Assembly: GCA_036257595.1 (NCBI GenBank)
Contig: DATAFF010000024.1
Span: 1 to 64,000, forward strand
Length of the DNA: 64,000 bases
Direction of reading: 5' to 3'
Origin: DATAFF01 sp036257595
GTDB taxonomy: Bacteria > Pseudomonadota > Alphaproteobacteria > Rhizobiales > Aestuariivirgaceae
The notes beneath the pieces were generated by a model. The model saw only the letters and a list, made by a program, of their open reading frames with translations. It ran no database searches and was not told the DNA's origin. Shown here piece after piece: positions 24,678 to 33,915 of the stretch. The position numbers and the translations under genes are program-made. Every line of letters begins with the position of its first letter. The first letter of the stretch is position 1.

Positions 24678-27017
24678 ATGCTGTATCGGTTGCTGACCGT
24701 GGGCTTTGTTGCGCTTGCCGTCATGGTGGCAGGACCGGTTGCGGGGGGTTATTCGACGAAGGCGCTGGCTCAGGCAGTGGGGCAGATCTACGTCGAAGGC
24801 AATCAACGCGTCGAGCCTGAGACCGTCCGCTCCTATATGCAGATCCAGCCGGGCGAGGTGGCCACCGAGGACAAGGTCGACGAATCGATCAAGTCGCTGT
24901 TCCAGACCGGCCTGTTCTCCGACGTTCAGATTCTGCGGCGCGGCAACGACCTTGTCGTCAAGGTTGAGGAAAATCCGCTCATCAACCGCGTGAATTTCGA
25001 AGGCAATTCCGAGCTCGACGATGCCGCCCTGGCCAAGGAGGTGGAGCTCAAGGAGCGCACCATCTTCACCCGCTCGCGGGTCCAGGCGGATGTCCAGCGC
25101 GTGGTCGCGCTTTATCGGCGGTCGGGCCACTTCGCGGCCCGCGTCGAGCCCAAGATCATCCGCCTGCCGCAGAATCGCGTGAACCTGGTCTTCGAGATCC
25201 AGGAAGGAGTCTCGACCAAGATCGCCAGCATCAACTTCATCGGCAACCAGGCCTTCAGCGACTATTCGCTGCGCTCCGTCATCACCACCGGTGAATCCGC
25301 CTGGTGGAAATTCTTCTCCACTTCCGACAACTACGATCCCGACCGGTTGAACTACGACAAGGAGCTGCTGCGTCGCTATTATCTCAAGAACGGTTTTGCC
25401 GATTTCCGGGTGATCTCGGCCACCGCCGAGCTCGCGCCCGATGGCGAGAGCTTCTACATCACCTTCACCGTCGAGGAAGGTCCGGAATACACGGTCGGCG
25501 GGGTCGCGGTGAATGCCGGCGCCACCCAGCTCGATTCGGCGGCGCTGGGCTCGGCCGTCACCTTCGGCAAGGGCACGGTCTATGATGCGAGCAAGGTCGA
25601 CCGGTCGGTCGAGGCGCTCACCATCGAGGCCGGCAAGGCGGGCTATGCCTTCGCCAAGATCTCGCCCGACATCAAGCGCGACGAGGTCAACCGCCGGCTC
25701 GACATCGTGTTCAACGTGCAGGAAGGCCCGCGGGTCTATATCGAGCGGATCGACATCATCGGCAATGTCCGCACCCTCGACGAGGTGATTCGCCGCGAGC
25801 TGCAGCTCTATGAAGGCGACGCCTATAACCGCATCCTGGTCGATCGCGCCCGTCGGCGTCTCACCGCGCTCGATTTCTTCTCCAAGATCGATTTCAAGGA
25901 GCAGCCGGGCAGCGCGCCTGACAAGGTCGTGCTGGTGATCCAGGTCGAGGAGAAGTCGACCGGCACGGTGAACTTCTCGGCCGGCTATTCGACGCAGGAA
26001 GGTGTCATCGGCTCGGTCAGCGTGTCGGAGCGCAACTTCCTCGGCCGCGGCCAGTACGTCAATCTGGCGACCGCCCTGAGCTTCGAGCGGCAGAGCGTCA
26101 ATTTCAGCTTCACCGAGCCCTATTTCCTTGGCCGCAACATCGCTGCCGGTTTCGATGCCTTCGCCACCCGAACCGACCAGGAACAGGAATCGTCCTTCAC
26201 CATGCAGCAGGTGGGCGGTGCGCTGCGCACCGGCTTCCGGATCTCGGAGCTGGCCCGCCTCACCACCAAATATCAATTCACCCATCGCGTCGTGGACGTG
26301 TCGGACCCGGACCAGGTGTCGCTCGCCATTCGCGATGCCGAGGGCACCGACAACATCTCATTGGTCGCCTCGACCATCACGGTCGACGATCTCGACAATC
26401 CCTTGAAGCCGTCCTCCGGCTATCGCCTCCAGACCACGGGTGAGGTTGCCGGTCTCGGCGGCGATGTCCATTATGGCTCGGTCGACGCCGCCGCCTACTA
26501 TTTCATGCCGCTGCTGTTCGACGGCGTGGTGCTGAAGCTCAAGGCCACCGGTGGCCAGATCGTCGGCTGGAATGGCGAGGAAGTGCCGATTCTCGACCGC
26601 TTCTTCAAGGGCGGCGACTCGCTGCGCGGCTTCCAGCGTGCCGGCATCGGCCCGCGGATGGAACGTCCCAACACCGGTGGCGCGACCGACTCGATCGGCG
26701 GCGAGACCTATGGCATCGGCACGGTCGAGACCACTTTCCCGCTCGGCCTGCCGCAGGAATTCGGCCTCGAGGGCGCCGTCTTCGCCGATGTCGGCACCCT
26801 GTTCAACGCGCCCGAGAAGAATGTCCTGGATGACGAGTGCACCGACGGCGTCTGCAATGTCTTCGGCAAGAAGCCGGCGCTGCGCGCCTCCCTGGGTGCC
26901 GGCCTCATCTGGGATTCGCCATTCGGGCCGCTGCGGCTCGATGTCGCCTGGCCGGTGGTCAAGCAGTCCTATGACAAGACCGAGCTGGTGCGGTTCAGCG
27001 TGGGAACCCGTTTCTGA
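24678..27017 (+). CDS. bamA: Outer membrane protein assembly factor BamA
   Basis: BamA inserts beta-barrel proteins into the outer membrane. The 779-residue product has a signal peptide (cleaved near KALAQA) and five POTRA repeats (about residues 33-360; VEGNQRVEPETV, EGNSELDDAAL, IGNQAFSDYSL and others). A 16-strand barrel follows, with GGDSLRGFQRAGIGPR (the conserved RGF loop), ending in an aromatic C-terminus (FSVGTRF). In most relatives lpxD follows; here fabZ starts 5 bp later. Confidence 0.96.
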   Translation: MLYRLLTVGFVALAVMVAGPVAGGYSTKALAQAVGQIYVEGNQRVEPETVRSYMQIQPGEVATEDKVDESIKSLFQTGLFSDVQILRRGNDLVVKVEENPLINRVNFEGNSELDDAALAKEVELKERTIFTRSRVQADVQRVVALYRRSGHFAARVEPKIIRLPQNRVNLVFEIQEGVSTKIASINFIGNQAFSDYSLRSVITTGESAWWKFFSTSDNYDPDRLNYDKELLRRYYLKNGFADFRVISATAELAPDGESFYITFTVEEGPEYTVGGVAVNAGATQLDSAALGSAVTFGKGTVYDASKVDRSVEALTIEAGKAGYAFAKISPDIKRDEVNRRLDIVFNVQEGPRVYIERIDIIGNVRTLDEVIRRELQLYEGDAYNRILVDRARRRLTALDFFSKIDFKEQPGSAPDKVVLVIQVEEKSTGTVNFSAGYSTQEGVIGSVSVSERNFLGRGQYVNLATALSFERQSVNFSFTEPYFLGRNIAAGFDAFATRTDQEQESSFTMQQVGGALRTGFRISELARLTTKYQFTHRVVDVSDPDQVSLAIRDAEGTDNISLVASTITVDDLDNPLKPSSGYRLQTTGEVAGLGGDVHYGSVDAAAYYFMPLLFDGVVLKLKATGGQIVGWNGEEVPILDRFFKGGDSLRGFQRAGIGPRMERPNTGGATDSIGGETYGIGTVETTFPLGLPQEFGLEGAVFADVGTLFNAPEKNVLDDECTDGVCNVFGKKPALRASLGAGLIWDSPFGPLRLDVAWPVVKQSYDKTELVRFSVGTRF

Positions 27018-27022
27018 CGCGC

Positions 27023-27502
27023 ATGTCGGCTGAGGCGGAGGGACGATCGGGTCTCGGCACGGCGGACATCGCCCGCATCATGGCGATGCTGCCGCATCGC
27101 TATCCGTTTCTTCTGATCGATCGCGTCATCGAAATGGATCGCGACGTTTCGGGGATCGGCATCAAGAACGTCACAATCAACGAGCCGTTCTTCCAGGGGC
27201 ATTTCCCGCAGAATCCGGTGATGCCCGGCGTGCTGATCATCGAGGCGATGGCGCAGACCGCCGGCGCGCTGGTGCTTTCCCATCTCGGCGAGATCAACTC
27301 CGGCAAGCTCGTCTATTTCATGGCGATCGACCACGCCCGCTTCCGCAGGCCGGTCCTGCCGGGCGACGTGCTCCATCTGCCGGTCAGGCAGCTGCAGAAA
27401 CGCGGCAATGTTTGGCGTTTCGCCGCGGAGGCCCAGGTCGAGAGGCGCAAGGTGGCGGAAGCCGAGATCAGCGCCATGCTGGTGCCGCGACCGACGCAGT
27501 AG
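27023..27502 (+). CDS. fabZ: 3-hydroxyacyl-[acyl-carrier-protein] dehydratase
   Basis: FabZ dehydrates 3-hydroxyacyl-ACP in fatty-acid elongation. The 159-residue hot-dog protein has MLPHRYPFLLIDRV, the catalytic His in FFQGHFPQNPVMPG (H60) and Glu in IIEAMAQT (E74). In gram-negative relatives fabZ sits between lpxD and lpxA because lipid A synthesis draws on the same 3-hydroxyacyl-ACP; neither gene is here. The last codons and the TAG stop (acgCAGTAGGCAG) lie inside the first unit of a heptamer array. Confidence 0.95.
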   Translation: MSAEAEGRSGLGTADIARIMAMLPHRYPFLLIDRVIEMDRDVSGIGIKNVTINEPFFQGHFPQNPVMPGVLIIEAMAQTAGALVLSHLGEINSGKLVYFMAIDHARFRRPVLPGDVLHLPVRQLQKRGNVWRFAAEAQVERRKVAEAEISAMLVPRPTQ

Positions 27503-27562
27503 GCAGTAGGCAGTAGTGAAGAACTCTTGCTCACTGCTATTGCCTAACGCCTACTGCCTAAC
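27497..27562. repeat. TAGGCAG array between convergent fabZ and gltA
   Basis: The left arm starts inside the fabZ end (cagtaggcagtaggcagtag). The right arm (27531-27562: cactgctattgcctaacgcctactgcc) ends two bases from the gltA stop. Read on the minus strand the right arm is again TAGGCAG, so each gene meets the same polarity after its own stop. The whole 61-bp gap between fabZ and gltA is this hairpin. Confidence 0.85.
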
Positions 27563-27563
27563 T

Positions 27564-28865
27564 TCACCCCATCCTCTCGCTCGCCGGCACATAGTCCCGC
27601 CGCTTCGGGCCGGTATAGAGCTGGCGCGGCCGGCCGATCCGCTGCGTCGGATCCTCGATCATCTCCTTCCATTGCGCCAGCCACCCGACGGTCCGCGCGA
27701 TGGCGAACAGAACCGTGAACATCGAGGTCGGGAAGCCGAGCGCCCTGAGGGTGATGCCGGAATAGAAATCGATATTCGGATAAAGCTTCTTCTCGATGAA
27801 ATACTCGTCCTTGAGCGCAATCTTCTCCAGCTCGACGGCGACATCGAGCAGCGGATCGTCCTTGATCCCGAGATCGTTCAGAACTTCATGGCAGGTCCGC
27901 TGCATGATGCGGGCCCGCGGGTCGTAATTCTTGTAGACCCGGTGACCGAACCCCATGAGGCGGAACGGATCATTGCGGTCCTTCGCCTTGGCGACGAATT
28001 TCGCGATGTTCTCCGGGACGCCGATCTCCGCCAGCATCTTGAGCGCGGCCTCGTTGGCCCCGCCATGGGCCGGCCCCCACAGGCAGGCGATCCCGGCGGC
28101 GATGCAGGCAAAGGGATTGGCGCCCGACGAGCCGGCAAGCCGTACCGTCGATGTCGATGCGTTCTGCTCGTGATCGGCATGCAGAATGAAAATCTTGTCC
28201 ATCGCCCGCGACAGGACCGGATTGAACTTGAACGGCTCGCAGGGCACGGCAAAGCACATTTGCAGGAAATTGCCGGCGTAGTTCAGGTCGTTGCGCGGAT
28301 ACATGAAAGGCTGGCCGATGGCATATTTATAGGCCATCGCCCCGATGGTCGGCAGCTTGGCGATCATCCGCCGGATCGCGATCTCCCGCTGCTTGGGATC
28401 ATTGATGTCGGTCGAGTCGTGATAGAAGGCCGACATCGCCCCCACCACCCCCACCATCACCGCCATCGGGTGGGCGTCGCGCCGGAATCCCGAATAGAAG
28501 CGGATCATCTGCTCATGCAGCATGGTGTGGTGGGTGATCGCGTTCTCGAACTCCTTGCGCTGCGATTCATCCGGCAGCTCGCCATAGAGCAAGAGATAGG
28601 CGGTCTCGATGAAGTCGCCATGCTCCGCCAGCTGCTCGATCGGATAGCCGCGATAGAGCAGGATGCCCTCATCGCCATCGATATAGGTGATTTTCGAGTC
28701 GCAACTCGCCGTCGAGGTGTAGCCCGGATCGTAGGTGAAGACGCCCGCGTCCTTGTAGAGATGGCTGATATCGATGACGTTGGGTCCGAGCGTCCCGTGA
28801 AGAACTGGAAGCTCGAGCTCCTTACGCTCATACTGCAGCTGCGCAACTTCCTCTGACGGCTCCAT
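27564..28865 (-). CDS. gltA: Citrate synthase (type II)
   Basis: Citrate synthase condenses acetyl-CoA and oxaloacetate at the entry to the TCA cycle. From ATG 28865 (AAAGGTG upstream) it has 433 residues; ATG 28898 is an alternative. Catalytic motifs are GPAHGGANEAALKML and GFGHRVYKNYDPRA, and the opening LPVLHGTLGPNVIDI is typical of the hexameric bacterial form. In relatives lpxB lies immediately beyond gltA; here the convergent neighbour is fabZ. Confidence 0.95.
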   Translation of the reverse strand: MEPSEEVAQLQYERKELELPVLHGTLGPNVIDISHLYKDAGVFTYDPGYTSTASCDSKITYIDGDEGILLYRGYPIEQLAEHGDFIETAYLLLYGELPDESQRKEFENAITHHTMLHEQMIRFYSGFRRDAHPMAVMVGVVGAMSAFYHDSTDINDPKQREIAIRRMIAKLPTIGAMAYKYAIGQPFMYPRNDLNYAGNFLQMCFAVPCEPFKFNPVLSRAMDKIFILHADHEQNASTSTVRLAGSSGANPFACIAAGIACLWGPAHGGANEAALKMLAEIGVPENIAKFVAKAKDRNDPFRLMGFGHRVYKNYDPRARIMQRTCHEVLNDLGIKDDPLLDVAVELEKIALKDEYFIEKKLYPNIDFYSGITLRALGFPTSMFTVLFAIARTVGWLAQWKEMIEDPTQRIGRPRQLYTGPKRRDYVPASERMG

Positions 28866-28965
28866 GGAGCGCACCTTTCTGAAAGGTTTGAGGTTCATTA
28901 ATCGCTAGCCCAACGCCCTTAATGCTGCAAGTGCTGCCATGGTTTCGCGCTTGCACAAATTCTTC

Positions 28966-30384
28966 TCAGGCGGCCTGGTCCCGGAGCCTGGAAAGCGATT
29001 CTTCCCGCCCCAGCGCGACCAGCACATCGAATATGCCCGGCGAGGTCGAGCTGCCGGTCAGCGCCGCCCGGAGCGGCTGGGCCAGCTTGCCGAGCTTGAA
29101 CCCCCGGGCCTCGGCAAAGGATTTGACAGCCGCCTCGAGCGCCGGCGCAGTCCACGCCGTCTGCTCCAGCACCGGCAGCAGGGCCGTCAGAACCTCCCGG
29201 CCATCGCCATCGAGAATGGCCCGCGCCTTGTCGTCCAGGGGAAGCGGCCGCTCGGCGACCAGAAAGCCGGCCTGGTCCTTGAGCTCGACCAGCGTTTTGG
29301 CCCGCTCCTTCAGACCCGGCAGGGCCAGGCGCAGCCGTGCCCTTGCGTCATCGTCAAGCCTGGCCAGCATCGCCGCGCCGCCGGGGGCATGGGAGAGAAA
29401 GGCGACGAAGGCGGCCAGCAGCGCATCGTCCGCCGTCGCGCGCATGTAATGGCCATTGAGATTCTCGAGTTTGGCGAAGTCGAACCGGGCCGGCGACTTT
29501 CCGACATGCTCGAGATCGAACCACTCGACCAGCTGCTCGGTCGAGAAGATCTCGTCATCGCCATGGCTCCAGCCCAGCCGCGCCAGGTAATTGCGCATGG
29601 CGGCCGGAAGATATCCCATGTCGCGATAAGCATCGACCCCGAGCGCCCCATGGCGCTTCGACAGCTTGGCGCCGTCCGGCCCATGGATCAGCGGCAGATG
29701 CGCCATCACCGGCACCGGCCAGTCGAGCGCCTCATAGATCTGGCTCTGCCGCGCCGCATTGGTCAGATGATCGACGCCGCGGATGATATGGGTCACCCCC
29801 ATGTCATGGTCGTCGACCACCACTGCCAGATTGTAGGTCGGGGTGCCGTCCGAGCGCAGGATGATCAGATCGTCGAGCTCGCGATTGTGGAACACCACGC
29901 GCCCAAGCACCTGGTCCTCGATGATGGTCTCGCCCTCGCTCGGCGCCTTGAAGCGGATCGCCGGTGCCACCCCCGTCGGTGCATCGCTTTCCGGGCGGTC
30001 GCGCCAGCGTCCGTCATAACGCTGCGGCAGGCCCGCCGCCGCCGCCCGCTCCCGCATCGCCTCGAGCTCCGCCGCCGTGCAATAGCAGCGATAGGCCCGA
30101 CCGCGCCGCAGCAGCTCCTCGGCAATCTCCCGGTGACGCGCCGCGCGGGCGAATTGCGACAGCGGCGCCCCGTCCCAGTCAAGGCCGAGCCACAGCAGGC
30201 CGTCGAGAATCGCACTGATCGCCGGCTCGGTCGAGCGCTGCCGGTCGGTATCCTCGATCCGGAGCAGCATGCGCCCGCCATGGCGCCGGGCATAGGCCCA
30301 GTTGAACAGCGCCGTGCGGGCTCCGCCAATATGAAGGAAGCCGGTGGGGGAGGGGGCAAATCGGGTGACGACGGGCGATGACAT
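28966..30384 (-). CDS. gltX: Glutamyl-tRNA synthetase
   Basis: GltX charges tRNA-Glu (and in many alphaproteobacteria mischarges tRNA-Gln for later amidation). From ATG 30384 it has 472 residues. The class I motifs are HIGG (residues 18-21, the HIGH box) in RFAPSPTGFLHIGGART and KLSKRHG (the KMSKS box). LLRIEDTDRQRS is also typical. It lies about 100 bp upstream of gltA on the same strand and is divergent from comEC. Confidence 0.95.
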   Translation of the reverse strand: MSSPVVTRFAPSPTGFLHIGGARTALFNWAYARRHGGRMLLRIEDTDRQRSTEPAISAILDGLLWLGLDWDGAPLSQFARAARHREIAEELLRRGRAYRCYCTAAELEAMRERAAAAGLPQRYDGRWRDRPESDAPTGVAPAIRFKAPSEGETIIEDQVLGRVVFHNRELDDLIILRSDGTPTYNLAVVVDDHDMGVTHIIRGVDHLTNAARQSQIYEALDWPVPVMAHLPLIHGPDGAKLSKRHGALGVDAYRDMGYLPAAMRNYLARLGWSHGDDEIFSTEQLVEWFDLEHVGKSPARFDFAKLENLNGHYMRATADDALLAAFVAFLSHAPGGAAMLARLDDDARARLRLALPGLKERAKTLVELKDQAGFLVAERPLPLDDKARAILDGDGREVLTALLPVLEQTAWTAPALEAAVKSFAEARGFKLGKLAQPLRAALTGSSTSPGIFDVLVALGREESLSRLRDQAA

Positions 30385-30488
30385 TCGGCCCAGTCTCCGC
30401 AATGATCGGCGGTTGAAGACTTGAGCTGGGGGATAGCATGATGGTGTCGGGTGTCGTCAACCTGCGTTGCGCTGCTGGCTGACGGCAC

Positions 30489-32684
30489 ATGGAATTCGAG
30501 CTGGCCTGGCCGACGGCGCCGCCGCCTGCCGATGCGCAGCGGGCTGCGGGCCTTGGCGCCGCTCTGCGCCGTGCCGTCGCCGCCTCGCTCGAAGCCCAGC
30601 GCAGCAATTGGACGCTGTGGATACCGGTGGCGCTTGCCGCCGGCGCTGCCTTCTACTTCGCCCTGCCTGCCGAGCCGCACGGGGTCCTGGCGCTGCTGGC
30701 AGCGGGGCTTGCCGTGGCCATGGCGATCCAGATCCGCCGGGGCGCGCTCGCCCCGGTCTGGCTCCTCGCTGCCGCCTGCGCGGTCGGCTTTGTCGCCGCC
30801 AAGGGCCGGACCTTGTCGCTCGATACGCCGGTGCTGGCGGCGCCGACCGGCGAGGTGGAGCTGACCGGCCGCATCATCGGCCTCGCACCCCTTGGCGAGC
30901 GCAGCCTGCGCGTCCGGCTCGACGGCGTGACGCTCGACGGTATCCCGGGACGGGCGTCGCCGCGGCGGGTCGAGATTCGAATGGCCGTGCCGGCCCCGCC
31001 GCTCCGCCGAGGCGCCACCATCGCGGTCGATGCCTTGCTCTATCCGCCGGCCGGTCCGGTGTTTCCCGGCGGTTATGACCATGCCCGCACCCTGTGGTTT
31101 GACGGGATCGGAGCCACCGGCCGGGCCATCGGCAGGCCCCGGATCATCGCCATGCCGGCCGGCTTCGTGCTGGCCGATTGGATCGACGACTGCCGCGATG
31201 CGATCGGTGCCCGCATCCGGGCGGCGCTGCCCGGACCCATCGGCGCCTTCGCTGAGGCCCAGATCATCGGCGAGCGCGGCCATCTTTCCCGCGACATCAA
31301 CGAGGCGCTGCAGCTTTCGGGGCTCGCCCATATTCTCTCGATCTCCGGTCTCCATATGGCGCTGGTGGCCGGCGGCGTATTCCTCCTGCTGCGCGCGCTG
31401 TTCGCCGTGTCGGCGCGGCTGGCATTGACCCGGCCGGTCAAGGTCTGGGCGGCGATCGGCGCGCTCCTTGCGGCCATCGTCTATCTCGCTTTGTCGGGCG
31501 GCGGGGTGGCCACTTGGCGGTCCGCCATCATGATCGCCATGCTGTTCGCCGCGGTGCTGGCCGAGCGGCCGGCTCTGTCGCTCCACAATCTCGTCGCCGC
31601 CGCCACGCTGCTGATCCTGCTTGCGCCGGAATCGGTGCTGTCGGCCAGCTTCCAGATGTCGTTCCTTGCCGTCATGGGCCTGATCGCGACCCATGATGCA
31701 TGGGCTGGCTGGCGGACAGGGCAGGACGGCGGGCCCGTCCATCAGCGCCATTGGACCTGGACGATCCTTCGTTGGCTTGGCCGCGCCGTGCTCGTCATGC
31801 TGGCCACCACGCTGGTCGCCAGCCTGTGCAGCGGCCTGCCGGCCGTCTACCATTTCAACCGACTCTCGGCCTACGGCCTGCTCGCCAACGCGCTCGCCTT
31901 GCCGGTGGTCTCGCTCATCGTGATGCCGGCGGCGCTTGTCGCCATGATCGCCATGCCGTTCGGCCTCGAGGTCCTGCCGCTCCAGCTGATGGGAGCAGGG
32001 CTCGAGGCCGTGGTGATGATCGCCAGGACCGTCGCAGACCTCCCGGGCGCCCACGCCGCCATTGCCTCGCCTCCGCTCCTGTCGATGCTGATGCTGACAG
32101 CCGGGCTCATGGTCCTGTGCCTGTGGCGGGGGTGGGGCCGCATGGTCGGTGTCCTCGCCATTGCCGGCGGCCTTGCCCTGACCGGCACGGGGTCCAAACC
32201 CGACATCATTGTCGAGCGCCGCGGCGCAACCGTCGCAATTCGCGCCGAAACCGGTCATCTGGCGCTCCCTCCGCAGCGCAAAGCGCGCTTTTCCGTCGAG
32301 AAATGGCTGCTTCGCGAGGGCGATGCCGCGAGTTTCGCGGCGGCCCTGAAGCGACCCGGCTGGCAATGCGGCGAGACCGCCTGCCGTGCCGTCGTGAAGG
32401 GAAGGCAGCTCGTCTTCCTGCGCCACGACACCGCCGTCGGCGCCGTTACGAGACTGTGTGGCAATGCCGAGATCGTCATCGCCGCGGTGCCGCTGCGCGG
32501 CGCCTGCCGCCGGGCCCGGCTGCGCATCGACCGCTTCGATCTGTGGCGCAAGGGGGCTCATGCCATCCATCTCGAGGGCAAGGATGATTGGCGCGTGGTC
32601 ACGGTGCGGGACGCGCAAGGCAGGCGACCCTGGGTGGTCCAGCCGGTGCCCCGCGCATCGCTGCGCAGCCGAGGCAGTCGGTAA
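30489..32684 (+). CDS. comEC: ComEC/Rec2-family membrane protein
   Basis: ComEC forms the channel for DNA uptake in competent bacteria. The 731-residue protein has two early helices with a DUF4131-like extracytoplasmic domain, then the Competence domain (about residues 270-545). There LSISGLHMALVAG and LASLCSGLPAVYHFNR are conserved. I see no HxHxDH metallo-beta-lactamase motif; the C-terminal 150 residues are a short beta-rich domain, as in alphaproteobacteria. The last codons (gaGGCAGTCGGtaa) already read like the repeat unit that follows the stop. Confidence 0.88.
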   Translation: MEFELAWPTAPPPADAQRAAGLGAALRRAVAASLEAQRSNWTLWIPVALAAGAAFYFALPAEPHGVLALLAAGLAVAMAIQIRRGALAPVWLLAAACAVGFVAAKGRTLSLDTPVLAAPTGEVELTGRIIGLAPLGERSLRVRLDGVTLDGIPGRASPRRVEIRMAVPAPPLRRGATIAVDALLYPPAGPVFPGGYDHARTLWFDGIGATGRAIGRPRIIAMPAGFVLADWIDDCRDAIGARIRAALPGPIGAFAEAQIIGERGHLSRDINEALQLSGLAHILSISGLHMALVAGGVFLLLRALFAVSARLALTRPVKVWAAIGALLAAIVYLALSGGGVATWRSAIMIAMLFAAVLAERPALSLHNLVAAATLLILLAPESVLSASFQMSFLAVMGLIATHDAWAGWRTGQDGGPVHQRHWTWTILRWLGRAVLVMLATTLVASLCSGLPAVYHFNRLSAYGLLANALALPVVSLIVMPAALVAMIAMPFGLEVLPLQLMGAGLEAVVMIARTVADLPGAHAAIASPPLLSMLMLTAGLMVLCLWRGWGRMVGVLAIAGGLALTGTGSKPDIIVERRGATVAIRAETGHLALPPQRKARFSVEKWLLREGDAASFAAALKRPGWQCGETACRAVVKGRQLVFLRHDTAVGAVTRLCGNAEIVIAAVPLRGACRRARLRIDRFDLWRKGAHAIHLEGKDDWRVVTVRDAQGRRPWVVQPVPRASLRSRGSR

Positions 32685-32685
32685 A

Positions 32686-33116
<431 letters not shown>

Positions 33117-33119
<3 letters not shown>

Positions 33120-33821
33120 ATACTTCCGGATCAGCCCGACCAACGTGCCCTGCACCCGCACCCGGTCCGGCCCGAAGATCCGTGTCTCATAGGACGGATT
33201 GGCCGCCTCGAGCGCCACCGAATCGCCCTTGCGCCGCATCCGCTTGAGCGTCGCCTCCTCGTCATCGACCAGCGCCACCACGATGTCGCCGTTTCGTGCC
33301 GTCTCGGTGCGTCGGATCAGCACCGTATCGCCGTCGAGAATACCGGCCTCGATCATCGAGTCGCCTTTGACCTCGAGCGCAAAATGATCGCCGGTGCCGA
33401 GCAGGTCGGGCGGCACATTGATATTGTGGGTGTGGTCCTCGATCGCCGAGATCGGCACGCCGGCGGCAATGCGGCCCATGACCGGCACCGCCACGCCCTG
33501 GGGCACCCCATCCCCCCGGGTTGCCAGCGGTCTCACCTTGCCGAGCGAGCCTTCGATGACGTTGGGCGAGAAGGCGCGCCGCGGCGCCGCCAGACCCGGT
33601 GCCACCGATTCCGGCAGCTTGACCACCTCAAGCGCCCGGGCGCGATGCGCCAGCCGGCGGATGAAGCCGCGCTCCTCCAGCGCCGTGATGAGCCGGTGGA
33701 TCCCTGATTTCGACCGGAGATCGAGCGCTTCCTTCATCTCCTCGAAGGAGGGCGGGACGCCTGTCTCCTTCAGCCGCTCATGGATGAACATAAGGAGTTC
33801 ATATTGCTTGCGCGTCAGCAC
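33117..33821 (-). CDS. lexA: LexA repressor
   Basis: LexA represses the SOS genes and cleaves itself when RecA filaments form. From GTG 33821 (GGAAGGGGGAAGC upstream) it has 234 residues, normal for alphaproteobacteria; the frame is open further back but lacks a start. The winged-helix DNA-binding part starts LTRKQYELLMFIHERL. The Ala-Gly cleavage site is A120-G121 (GRIAAGVPI), the catalytic Ser is S155 (KGDSMIEAG) and Lys K193 (EATLKRM). An SOS box lies upstream, so it should be autoregulated. Confidence 0.95.
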
Positions 33822-33857
33822 GCTTCCCCCTTCCGACCCAAAAAGCCGGCGTGTCTG

Positions 33858-33897
33858 GAACAAAACTGAAACATCTTTACCTGTTCCACTTATGTTC
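33858..33897. promoter_or_regulatory. SOS box(es) of lexA
   Basis: A perfect alphaproteobacterial LexA operator GTTC-cacttat-GTTC lies at 33883-33897, 62 bases before the lexA start. A second, degenerate site in the other orientation, GAAC-aaaactg-AAAC, lies at 33858-33872, 10 bases away. The pair suggests cooperative autorepression. The first site begins 19 bases from the moeA stop, so lexA has its own promoter. Confidence 0.85.
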
Positions 33898-33915
33898 GGC
33901 AAGCGGATTTTGAAC

